From Dactylosporangium siamense (lineage in GTDB: Bacteria > Actinomycetota > Actinomycetes > Mycobacteriales > Micromonosporaceae): DNA of 64,000 nt. A program made the position numbers and the translations under genes. Below, piece by piece: positions 34,170 to 42,100 of this stretch (position 1 is the first letter of the stretch; each line of letters starts with the position of its first letter). The notes under the pieces are model-generated. The model made no database searches. It was not told the origin of the DNA and worked only from the letters and a program-made list of their open reading frames with translations. The stretch lies in the NCBI RefSeq assembly GCF_016862795.1, contig NZ_BONQ01000084.1, forward strand, positions 49,936-113,935, written 5' to 3'.

Positions 34170-34240
34170 GCGGGTGTAGTTCAATGGCAGAACATCAGCT
34201 TCCCAAGCTGACAGTGAGGGTTCGATTCCCTTCACCCGCT
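34170..34240 (+). tRNA. tRNA-Gly (CCC), integration site of the island
   Basis: The 71-base cloverleaf has acceptor stem GCGGGTG/CACCCGC, a D arm (TAGTTCAATGGCAGAACA), anticodon stem TCAGC/GCTGA with loop TTCCCAA (anticodon CCC) and T-arm GAGGGTTCGATTCCCTT. Its 3' part, 34200-34241, recurs three times downstream, showing that mobile DNA has integrated here while preserving the gene. CCA is not encoded. Confidence 0.95.
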
Positions 34241-34252
34241 CAATCCCGGGGT

Positions 34253-34285
34253 CCCCCTGGTTCGCGGAGAGCGCGAACCAGGGGG
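34253..34285 (+). terminator. Terminator of tRNA-Gly
   Basis: CCCCCTGGTTCGC (34253-34265) pairs perfectly with GCGAACCAGGGGG (34273-34285), followed by ATTTCGC. Similar but unrelated hairpins follow the two internal tRNA-Gly remnants. Confidence 0.85.
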
Positions 34286-34418
34286 ATTTCGCATAATCCC
34301 TGGGGCCCGAGCCCCAGACCCCGCGATCTGTGGTCGCCCTTCGCGGTGGTCGGTCGTACTTCGTCTCCTTCACGTGGACTACCGTGAACGTGGGGCTTGT
34401 GGCGATGGAGGTGCTGGG

Positions 34419-34772
34419 ATGAGCGAGGACGGTCGGCGCGCTCCGGTCGGGTCGCGCTACGCGGACCAGCGTCCGTACGTCGTCGTGACCGACCTGGGCG
34501 AGTTGCGCGGGCCGACGACCGGCGAGGCTCAGCTTGACCGGCGGTTGAACTGGTCTGGGCGGGCCGTTTACGACCTCGGCAACCCGCGCCGGCTGGCGAG
34601 CATGTACGAGACCGTGCTTCGTGAGGCCACGCATGTTGAGGAACTGCAGACGTGGCTTGACGGGCCGACGTTGCTGAGGCTGTGGCCTGATCTCGTGCTG
34701 CCACCCCAGGTTCGGCAACTCTGGGAAGCTCAGTTCCCCCATCTCGCCGCCCTGCGGCGGCCTGCTGCCTAG
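34419..34772 (+). CDS. Small partner protein of the nucleotidyltransferase gene (possible antitoxin)
   Basis: The 117-residue protein reads VGSRYADQRPYVVVTDLGELRGPTTGEAQL, then YDLGNPRRLASMYETVLREATHVEELQTWLDG and a Pro/Leu-rich end. No HTH is obvious. ATG 34419 has GGAGG seven bases upstream. Its stop overlaps the GTG start of the next gene by one base, so the two are coupled. In actinobacteria AbiEii-like nucleotidyltransferases are commonly preceded by such a small protein, which is often assumed to be the antitoxin. That role is inference here. Confidence 0.7.
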   Translation: MSEDGRRAPVGSRYADQRPYVVVTDLGELRGPTTGEAQLDRRLNWSGRAVYDLGNPRRLASMYETVLREATHVEELQTWLDGPTLLRLWPDLVLPPQVRQLWEAQFPHLAALRRPAA

Positions 34773-35449
34773 TGATGCTCGACAAGGCGTCGACGCATCG
34801 ACGGCTCGCAGAGATCGGGCTGCGTGCCGGAGGCGAGCACGGGTTCGCGTTGGCCGGCGGTCACGCCGTTGCCGCCCACGGCATCCTGCAGCGTCCGAGC
34901 GAGGACGTCGATCTCTTCGCCGACTGGCAACGACGGGCCGACTTTCCCGCCGCGGTCGAGGTCGTCATCGCCGCCTACGTGGCAGCCGGCTACGAGGTGG
35001 AGGTCGACCACCGCACGGAGACATTTTCCCGGCTCTATCTCACGGACCCAGCGGAGCGAAGCGAGCACCACCGCGTCGAGCTGGTCGCTAACTGGCGCTC
35101 GCAGCCGCCGGTGCAGATGGACATCGGCCCGGTACTGCATGCAGACGACGTCATGGCCGGCAAGATAGATGCGCTGTACAACCGTGCTGCCGCCCGCGAC
35201 TTCCTTGACATCGATGCCGCGATCGCTAGCGAGCGTTACACGCTGGAGCGGTTGTGCGAGCTTGCCGAGGCGGTCGACGCAGGCTTTGACCGAGCAGTAT
35301 TCGAACAGATGCTGCGGTCAATCGTGCGCTTCGATGACGAAGACTTCGCGGAGTACGGCGTCGAGCCCGCCGCGGTTTCGGCGCTACGGAAGCGCGTCGA
35401 CGGATGGCGGCGACAGTTGTTGAACGTTCGGGACGCGCCGGGCCGTTAG
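34772..35449 (+). CDS. AbiEii/MenA-like nucleotidyltransferase (toxin-like)
   Basis: The 225-residue protein has the nucleotidyltransferase signature FALAGGHAVAAHGILQRPSEDVDLF (GG at 29-30, Asp45 and Asp47), then VELVANWRSQPPVQMDIGPVLHADDVMAGKIDALYNRAAARDFLDID with the family's Lys and R-x-F-L-D elements. Family proteins include type IV toxins that add nucleotides to tRNA acceptor ends, and abortive phage defence factors. Start at GTG 34772 or ATG 34775, overlapping the small upstream gene. A decayed paralogue lies at 38110-38625 on the other strand. Confidence 0.82.
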   Translation: MMLDKASTHRRLAEIGLRAGGEHGFALAGGHAVAAHGILQRPSEDVDLFADWQRRADFPAAVEVVIAAYVAAGYEVEVDHRTETFSRLYLTDPAERSEHHRVELVANWRSQPPVQMDIGPVLHADDVMAGKIDALYNRAAARDFLDIDAAIASERYTLERLCELAEAVDAGFDRAVFEQMLRSIVRFDDEDFAEYGVEPAAVSALRKRVDGWRRQLLNVRDAPGR

Positions 35450-35784
35450 CGGGCTACGAGTCCACGCAAACCCTGGCCGCTCCACGCCGTTAGGCTGCAG
35501 AGCGCGGAACGATGTCGGCTCGGAGGGACGTTCTCAGAGCTTCGCTGGGCTGATTTTGGTCGTGCTGGTCGCCTGCAGCGGCAGGTGGTTCTGGCAGGCC
35601 AGTCGGCCTAGTGTTAGGCAACAAGATCGACGAGCTCTGTCCAGCCTTGGCCGATTGGTCTGCCGCCTTCTGCATGTTACGCGTCAGGCGTAACCACGTC
35701 TCTTATGCTGGTTGCGCATCAGTGACGAACTGATTCCAGGTAAATCAGTTTGGTCGCTTCGGGGTAACTGGAGGGGAACTCGAA
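35450..35784. other. Intergenic stretch without a recognisable gene
   Basis: About 335 bases in the island. I see no convincing coding frame; composition becomes more AT-rich toward the DUF4365 gene. GGAGGGGA just before 35785 is that gene's ribosome site, so its promoter should be in the last 100 bases. Confidence 0.4.
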
Positions 35785-36585
35785 ATGGTATTGAACAAGA
35801 ATCGGCGGATGGAGCGCGCCGCCGTGAATGCTCTTAGAACTCTCTTGGAGGCTCATGATCACATCGTTCAGGAAATCGATGGCGGGAACGATCACGGTGA
35901 GGATCTATACGTTACTTTGACCGAGGGTGCCCGTCGAACCGGCGATACGATTGCAATTCAAGCTAAAGGAGGAAGGTCGTTCGCGGCGAAGGGTGGGTAC
36001 AGGGTGCCGGCCGGAGATCATGCGGAGTTTTGGCTAAAATCTAACGTCCCAATAGTCTGCGTGGTTTTTGATCCGGATTCTGGCGCTCTGCACTGGGGAA
36101 ATGCTAGCCAGCAGCTTCGACAAGCGGCGCGTGACGGTGTTGCGCGCAAAAGCATCTCTATCCTCTCAAGTGACGTGCTCAGTGATGTTGGCGTTGGCAA
36201 ATTTGTGAGACAAATGCGTGGCTATATATCCGAGACGGCGGAGTTGCACAGATTTCTGACGAAGATTTCTGGGAGTGTTTTCGACACCACGGACTTTCTA
36301 TCCTACTTCGAGAACGAGGACGGCGAGCGGCTCATATTTCAACAACGCCGAGGGGTGTCGTCTGCGTCCCTGCTGCACAGTGATTTGGATTGGCAAGCGG
36401 AAGATGTGACGTTAGAAAACTTTCACCTTGGAGTGCCCGGTATGACTAAGGAGCGCAAGATGGATGCATTCTCCAACGTCTTCACCGCAGGGAACGCAAT
36501 ACTTGATCCGAGCGAGGGGTTCTGGCTAATGGCTTGCCTCCTTGCCAGCGTCTGGCATCGTCAACAGCCGCCCATGAGGCATTAG
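35785..36585 (+). CDS. DUF4365-type PD-(D/E)XK nuclease-like protein
   Basis: The 266-residue protein has an N-terminal domain with a restriction-endonuclease-like core: EIDGGNDHGEDLYVTL (Asp36, Asp40), IAIQAKGG (QxK, Lys61) and FWLKSNVPIVCVVFDPDSGALHW. This matches DUF4365, a presumed PD-(D/E)XK nuclease found in defence islands. The rest (140-266) is of unknown fold. Base composition is markedly less GC-rich than neighbours, with codons such as ATA, TTA and AAA that are rare elsewhere in the window, indicating recent transfer from a lower-GC source. No partner gene of similar composition adjoins. Confidence 0.72.
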   Translation: MVLNKNRRMERAAVNALRTLLEAHDHIVQEIDGGNDHGEDLYVTLTEGARRTGDTIAIQAKGGRSFAAKGGYRVPAGDHAEFWLKSNVPIVCVVFDPDSGALHWGNASQQLRQAARDGVARKSISILSSDVLSDVGVGKFVRQMRGYISETAELHRFLTKISGSVFDTTDFLSYFENEDGERLIFQQRRGVSSASLLHSDLDWQAEDVTLENFHLGVPGMTKERKMDAFSNVFTAGNAILDPSEGFWLMACLLASVWHRQQPPMRH

Positions 36586-36586
36586 T

Positions 36587-36830
36587 GATCTACTCGAAGA
36601 GCTGCGGTTTCATGTGGAGCGTGACGCCGTGCGGATCACGTACTGGATCGTGTCGGCGGACCGGATCATTCTCATGGTGTTCCTGACGACCGGCCGCCAT
36701 GACGCAGTCCGCGATCGCACGCTTCGAGGCGGGTGGCACCGTGCCGACGCTGCCGGTTCTCGAACGCCTCGCACGCGCGCTCGACGTCGAGCTGGCGGTT
36801 GGCTTTCAGGCCAGGCCTGACGCGGCATGA
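36587..36830 (+). pseudogene. Collapsed RelE/HigB-XRE toxin-antitoxin relic
   Basis: Frame 36587 onward gives EELRFHVERDAVRITYWIV and ILMVFLTTG, matching the C-terminal core of the intact RelE-like toxin at 37425 (RELRFHLDRSAVRISYWLA). At 36699 another frame starts MTQSAIARFEAGGTVPTLPV, the second half of an XRE antitoxin, to a TGA at 36830, matching the intact antitoxin at 37109 (MTQPQLSRLESGGATPTVPL). The toxin C-terminus, intergenic part and antitoxin HTH start are missing, so an internal deletion fused the two genes. The toxin N-terminus is also absent. Confidence 0.75.
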
Positions 36831-36944
36831 CCAACTCGGCGTGCCATTAGCGTGCCATTACGGCAGGCGACATGAGGTCGCTCCAGGCCACTCAGAACAC
36901 TCGCGCCAACCAGTGGGCAGCGACTTCGCCGCAACCTTGTCCAG

Positions 36945-36986
36945 TTCCCAAGCTGACAGTGAGGGTTCGATTCGCTTCACCCGCTC
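36945..36986 (+). repeat. tRNA-Gly 3' fragment, internal att copy 1
   Basis: The 42 bases match the tRNA-Gly gene from its anticodon loop (TTCCCAAGC) to the acceptor end (ACCCGCTC) with one difference (TTCG for TTCC in the T-arm). The 5' half of the tRNA is absent, so it is an attachment-site copy, not a tRNA. Confidence 0.88.
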
Positions 36987-36994
36987 CACGACGA

Positions 36995-37029
36995 AGGCCC
37001 TGGTCAGGACATAAGTCCAGCCAGGGCCT
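36995..37029 (+). terminator. Terminator following att copy 1
   Basis: AGGCCCTGG (36995-37003) pairs with CCAGGGCCT (37021-37029), with an inner GGAC/GTCC stem. Its sequence differs from the terminators after the tRNA and after copy 2, so it was probably brought in from another host's tRNA-Gly locus. Confidence 0.6.
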
Positions 37030-37108
37030 CTTGCATGTCCGGTCACTCGAAACCCGCTGCGGGCCATTGGCGTGCCATTAGCCCGACTGTCAGCTGTCCT
37101 GATGCGAC

Positions 37109-37399
37109 TCAGGCGGCAGCGTCGCGGTGGGGCTTGAAGGTGATGTCGAGCTCCGCGTCGAGTGCTGCTGCGAGTCTGGCCAGCAGTGGCACGGTGGGTG
37201 TGGCGCCACCTGATTCCAGGCGTGACAGCTGCGGTTGGGTCATGCCGGCGCGTTCGGCGAGTTCGCCTTGGGTGAGTCCGAGTTCGGTGCGGCGGTCGTA
37301 GACCATCTGGCCGAGCAGGAGCGCTGCTCGTGCCTCTTCGTAGGCGGAGTTGTGCTGCTCGGCGCCGGTGCGCTCCCAGCGAGAGTGACGTGCCGTCAT
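37109..37399 (-). CDS. XRE-family antitoxin (HigA-like)
   Basis: The 96-residue protein has a central helix-turn-helix: MVYDRRTELGLTQGELAERAGMTQPQLSRLESGG, then TPTVPLLARLAAALDAELDITF. It is the second gene of a toxin-first (HigBA order) pair, 25 bases after the toxin stop. ATG 37399 follows GGAAGGA. It probably neutralises the RelE-like toxin and represses the operon from the palindrome upstream of the toxin gene. Confidence 0.88.
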   Translation of the reverse strand: MTARHSRWERTGAEQHNSAYEEARAALLLGQMVYDRRTELGLTQGELAERAGMTQPQLSRLESGGATPTVPLLARLAAALDAELDITFKPHRDAAA

Positions 37400-37424
37400 G
37401 GTCCTTCCGCCCTTCCGTTGTGCT

Positions 37425-37796
37425 TCATTGCCATTTTCGCTCGAAGATCTCGGTCGCTGGCGCATGGTCCTCGTGTCCCAGTTCGCACGTCTGCTGAGCG
37501 GCGATAGCTCGCATGACCTCGGCGCGTTCGACCTGGCGGGACTTGCGGAACACCGTCAGTAACACCACCCGGGTTTGGGGTGCGAGCCAGTAGCTAATGC
37601 GGACGGCCGACCTGTCGAGGTGGAACCGCAGTTCACGTGTCTTGCCGCCGAGATGACGTGAGTAGGGCTCGCTAAGCGTCTCGGCGCGCTCGGCGAGGAT
37701 GTCGGCCATCGCCTCTACCTTGGCGTACTCCGTGAGGCGCAAGGTTTCGAGCCAGTCGCGCACCTCTGGCTCCAGCTCGATGACGTAGCGTCTCAC
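37425..37796 (-). CDS. RelE/HigB-family toxin
   Basis: The 123-residue protein has the RelE/ParE fold pattern: YVIELEPEVRDWLETLRLTEYAKVEAMADIL, then RHLGGKTRELRFHLDRSAVRISYWLAPQTRVVLLTVFRKSRQ and the basic C-terminal strand-helix. These toxins cleave mRNA on the ribosome. GTG 37796 is chosen because a promoter-like TATACC and a palindrome lie immediately upstream; longer in-frame starts would read through the operator and a region of another origin. It is paired with the XRE gene downstream. Confidence 0.85.
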   Translation of the reverse strand: MRRYVIELEPEVRDWLETLRLTEYAKVEAMADILAERAETLSEPYSRHLGGKTRELRFHLDRSAVRISYWLAPQTRVVLLTVFRKSRQVERAEVMRAIAAQQTCELGHEDHAPATEIFERKWQ

Positions 37797-37802
37797 CTGC
37801 TG

Positions 37803-37828
37803 ACGGTATACCGTTTTTGGTATATCGA
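37803..37828 (-). promoter_or_regulatory. Operator/promoter of the higBA-like pair
   Basis: ACGGTATACCGT (37803-37814) is a perfect palindrome, and GGTATATCG (37820-37828) repeats GGTATACCG after TTTTT. On the minus strand TATACC forms a -10 only a few bases upstream of the GTG start. It is the expected antitoxin-binding site. Confidence 0.55.
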
Positions 37829-37945
37829 CAAGCGGTGTCCGGGCCATTAGCGGGCCATTAGCCCAGGCGACGTCTGGCCGCTCCAGGCCGCTCGCCGCAG
37901 GCGCGTCCTGGAGGTTTACACATCTGGTGAGGGCCACCTGTCTGG

Positions 37946-37987
37946 TTCCCAAGCTGACAGTGAGGGTTCGATTCCCTTCACCCGCTC
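37946..37987 (+). repeat. tRNA-Gly 3' fragment, internal att copy 2
   Basis: The 42 bases are identical to tRNA-Gly 34200-34241, beginning in the anticodon loop. With copy 1 it bounds a 1.0-kb unit that contains only the RelE/XRE pair. Confidence 0.9.
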
Positions 37988-37993
37988 AGACAG

Positions 37994-38035
37994 AGAAACG
38001 CCAGGCCAGGGCATCCGCCCGGACCTGGCGTTTCT
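37994..38035 (+). terminator. Terminator following att copy 2
   Basis: AGAAACGCCAGG (37994-38005) pairs perfectly with CCTGGCGTTTCT (38024-38035), a 12-bp stem ending in T residues. Confidence 0.7.
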
Positions 38036-38109
38036 GATCTCTACGGCTCCGCAACGGGCCGTGGGCCATGAGCCTGGGGTAGCGACCGACATCTCGAAGC
38101 AGCAGGTCA

Positions 38110-38625
38110 GCCGATTCCGTCGAACCAAGGTTCCCGCCTGGCCCACCCGAGAAGCGAACTGCGCTCCGAGTCCTGCCATGCTCGAAGGATCTCGGCCAGC
38201 CTGGCGCGGCCCCTCTGGTCCATCACTGAGCGGCCGGGACCGCACGCGGCTAGCCCAAAGCCAGCGTTACCGCACCGAACACCTGATCGCCGCGAGGTCG
38301 CATGGTGAACAGGTCGGCGAGGATGCGGCACTCGAAGCCGGCATCAGCCTGTCCAGCGAGTTCGCAGAGGCGTTCGCGGCTGTAGCGTCCGGATGTGACG
38401 GCAACGTCGACGTCGAGGAAATCTCTGGGTTCGGCCCTGGTGTAGAGGGCGGACACCTTGCCGGCTACAACATCGTCAACGTGCAGGACCGAGCCGATGT
38501 CCATCTGGACGGGCGGTTTGGGTATGCCAGTTCGACCTTGTACGAGTGCCCGAACTGCGTGGGGTGGGCAACTGCGAGCACTGAACACTCCAATTCGGCG
38601 ACCTGGCGGGCGTGGGCTGAGGGTC
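38110..38625 (-). pseudogene. Frameshifted AbiEii-like nucleotidyltransferase relic
   Basis: On the minus strand, PPVQMDIGSVLHVDDVVAGK followed by VSALYTRAEPRDFLDVDVAV (about 38405-38525) closely matches the intact gene at 34772. The upstream match (KVELAYPNR, 38530-38570) is in another frame, as is the C-terminal part (LAEILRAWQDSER). The N-terminal catalytic GG and DxD region is gone. At least two frameshifts and a 5' truncation make it non-functional. Confidence 0.65.
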
Positions 38626-38757
38626 GCAGTAGGCCACACGGTTGGGCCAGTGTCGGGTTTCGGGCGATCATGGCCGAGGGCGAGGCCTTCACAAATCTCG
38701 GCTCGTCATGGAGCATTTACTCATTGTCGACCTCGAATGAGATCGGAGCGGGGACAA

Positions 38758-39102
38758 ATGGGGGCGCCGGATCTGCTTGGCCATGGGATCGAACTGCGGG
38801 CCGAGGACCCTGACGATCTCGACTATGTCTACGGCGAGCTTCGTGGCGCACCGGGGGTCAGTGTCGAGGCGAAGCATTCTCCGGCCGAGGCCGGAGATCA
38901 GGGGTGGGAGCTCGAGCTGCTTCTGGTCGCCTGCTCCAGCGGGGCGGTGGCCTCGTTGTTGCAACTGCTGCGGGCGCTTGTCGAGTCGCGCGGGCCGAAG
39001 TTCGTTCTGAAGGTTCAGGGCCGAGGGCAGCAGCTCGAGATCAAGGCGGACACGGTCGAGGAGGCCTTGCCCTTGCTGCGGGAGATGCTGGGTGAGCCGT
39101 GA
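38758..39102 (+). CDS. EACC1-like small protein (effector-associated constant component)
   Basis: The 114-residue protein reads LLGHGIELRAEDPDDLDYVYGELRG, then VACSSGAVASLLQLLRALVE and a C-terminal FVLKVQGRGQQLEIKADTVEEALPLLREML. This beta-alpha arrangement, with the strand ending in a Gly-rich turn and a final ADxVEEALxLL helix, is typical of EACC1, a constant small component found next to caspase-, trypsin- or TIR-containing NTPase conflict proteins. It overlaps the caspase-NACHT gene by 11 bases. Identification is from pattern memory; a profile search would settle it. Its proposed role is bridging sensor and effector. Confidence 0.7.
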   Translation: MGAPDLLGHGIELRAEDPDDLDYVYGELRGAPGVSVEAKHSPAEAGDQGWELELLLVACSSGAVASLLQLLRALVESRGPKFVLKVQGRGQQLEIKADTVEEALPLLREMLGEP

Positions 39103-42100
39103 TCTCTCCCAGTCTCGCGCGATCCTGATCGGTGCCTCGGAGTATCGCGACGACCGAATACCGGATCTACCGGCTGCGGGCGCCAGCCTTAGGGCGATGG
39201 AGGCGTTGCTTACCGGCCAGTGGTGCGGGTGGCCTGGCGACCGGGTGACGGTTATCGCCGAGCCAGGTTCTCCCTCCGAGTTGGCCAGTCAGCTTGTCGC
39301 CACCGTCCGCAATATCCGCGATACCGTGCTGCTCTACTACGTCGGGCACGGACTGCGGACGTCTGAGGGGCAGCTCGCGCTCGCGGTGCGGAACACCGAG
39401 GCCGCGGCCGAGTCGTTGCCATACACCGCGCTGCTCTACGAAGCGGTGGCCAAGATCCTGCGCGGCTGCCCGGCGCTCACCAAGCTCATCATTCTGGATT
39501 GCTGCCATGCCGAGCTCGGGACGCGGTCCAACTTCCATTTCCAGTCCGGTGACCTCCTCGAGGCGTATCCAGTCGACGGGCTCTACTTCGTCGGCGCGAG
39601 CCGGATCCACATGAAGGCAAAGGCGCCACTCAACGCCGAGCCGACCCACTTCACCCGCGCGCTCGTCGACGTGGTCAACGAGGGCATCCCAGGGCGGCCG
39701 GCGACGCTGCGGCTGGACCAGGTCTTCGTTGAGCTGCGCTCGCGGCTACTGCGAGCCGACCTTCCCGAGCCGGTTGAGAGCGGTCTTCGCAGCGCCCATC
39801 GGTTCCCGTTCGCGATCAACGCGGCACCGCCAATCAGCTATGTCGACCCGGAACGAGACATGGAGCGAGTCACGGCGCTCGTTGACGGCGGCGCGGCCGG
39901 GCTGGCTGGCGTGTCCGTTCAGGACCTGGTCCAGGAGTATCTCAACGACCTGATCCGATCGACTTCGACGCTCGCGTTCGGCGACCCGGTCGCATCCACC
40001 GGCGACGACGGCGGGGTGGTCACGCTCGAGCAGGTCTGGACGCCACTGCGAGTGGTCGACTCCCAGGCCTTGTCCGCCGACGGACCCATGGTCGGGCTTA
40101 CCGACGGGACTGACCTCGGCGAGCTGCTCGACGCCACGTCGGACTCGGTCGTCATCCTCAGTGATCCCGGCGGCGGCAAGTCAACGTCCGTGTCCGCCAT
40201 CGCGTTGAAGCAGGCGCGCCGTCACCTCACCACCGGGGGGACGCTGCCGATCCGGGTCCGGCTCGGCAGCGTCGTGGCCAGCGAGACCGGCGACCCGACG
40301 CTCCTGCTGTTGTCCGGGGTGCCAGAGGTCCAGCTCTGCATCGCCCGCGACGGCCGCGGGGCCGGGGCCGCGTTGGTCGCGTACCTGCGCTCGAAGGTTC
40401 AGCGGGGCGCCGCGCTGCTGCTACTTGATGGGCTGGACGAGGTCGGCGAGGCGTTGATCGGAAGCGTGCGGCGGGCCATCTCGCAGATCGTGCTGCCCGC
40501 AAACGGCATCCGCGTGATTGTCACCTGCCGCAAATTCGACTACCGGCAGAATCGGCCCCCACGCAAAGTAGCCATCTCGCGGGAGTTGGAGCTCCTGCCG
40601 TACACCAGAATCGAACGTAATAGGTATGTGCAGCAGTGGTATCGTGCGGCCGTCCAGGTCGGCCGGTTCGAATCGGCCGAGGGTGACCGGCTGGCCGCCG
40701 GGCTGAAGCAGGAGTTGCTCAATCCGGAGCTGGCCGAGCTGGCCGGGCTGCCGCTGCTGCTGACATTGCTGACGCTGATCCATTCCGAGGCGGGGCGGCT
40801 ACCTGAGGTCCGGGCGGTCGTATGCGACACCGCGATCCGGCATCTGCTGGCCGGAAAGGCCAAGTGGCGCACCGTCGGCGACAACGACACAGCGGTCGCG
40901 GCCAGCGCGCTCTTTGCACTGGCCCAGCGCTGCGCCCACTTCATCCACAGCGCTGAGGAGAACGTCGAGGGCACCCTCGAGATCGGGCTTACCCGGCTGG
41001 ACATCGCCGCAGAGGCCGAGGCGCTGTGCACGGAGTTCGCCCGGCTGGGAGGTCGTCCAACCGACCCCGAGCAGCTCACCAGCCAGTTGCTGCGCAGTCA
41101 TGGCCTGTTGGCCGAGATCGCGCCCGGGCGATACCGCTTCGCCCATCGGTACTTTCAGGAGTTCTTGGCCGGGCACTACTACGCGAATGGCGCACGGGCC
41201 GACGACGCCTTGCGCGTCGCCCGGGAGCCGCACTGGCGCGAGCCCTTCCGCCTGATGGCGGGCTTCGCCGGGCACGAGGGCGCAGACATCTTCTACGTGC
41301 TGACCCTGGTCGGCGACCTACTCGACATAGGCAGGCCAGATGCGGCGTCTGTGGCCAGCTCACAGCTCGCGGCCGAGATGCTCACCGAGATCGGCGTTGA
41401 GCGCCTCACCACCCTGGGATTCGGCCGCGTGCTCGCCCCGGATGCCGACGGCCGTGGCATGGAGGGCCTCTGGCGGCGGGCGGAGGACACCGTCGCCCGG
41501 CAGGTCGAGAACGAGCGGCTGACACTCGCCGAGCGCTTCCGCGCTGCCTCGGTCGTGGCGCACCTCGGCGATCGCCGGTTCGTCACGGTGGGTGGCGATA
41601 CTCGCCCACCGTGGAAAGATCTCGTCGTCATCCCGGCAGGCCCGGCGGCGATGGGCAGTCGGCGGTTGGACAGCGAGCGGACCCTGGCTGCCGGCACTCG
41701 CGAGGTGGTGTTTCCGGCCTTCGGCATCGGCCGCTATCTCGTGACGAACAGTCAGTACGCGCGGTTCCTGGAGGACGGTGGATACGCCGAACCCGCCTAC
41801 TGGCCGGGCCGGTACGCAACCGGGTGGGTTGGCGGCGACCCCGGTGTGCTCGCCGAACTCGGCGAGCACTGGCTGGAGACGGTCCACGAACACCACGCAA
41901 AAGAATTGCGCGATGGCGAGATCCTTGTCGACGACCTGCGGGCCGAGGCGGTCATCCGGATCGGGACCCGCCTGCGACCCTTCTACTGGGGTGATCGGCG
42001 ATTCAACCAGCCCAACCAGCCGGTGGTGGGCATCAACTACTGGGAGGCGTCGGCGTACTGCGCCTGGGCCACAGAGAACGGCCACCGCACCGGCACGCTG

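Noticed and set aside
36945..37987. Two extra tRNA-Gly genes
   Set aside because: Both copies begin in the anticodon loop and lack acceptor 5' strand, D arm and the 5' side of the anticodon stem, so they are att remnants.
38034..38757. Plus-strand ORF (from 38061) as a gene upstream of the EACC1-like gene
   Set aside because: It is antisense to the frameshifted nucleotidyltransferase relic, whose similarity to the intact copy is on the minus strand.
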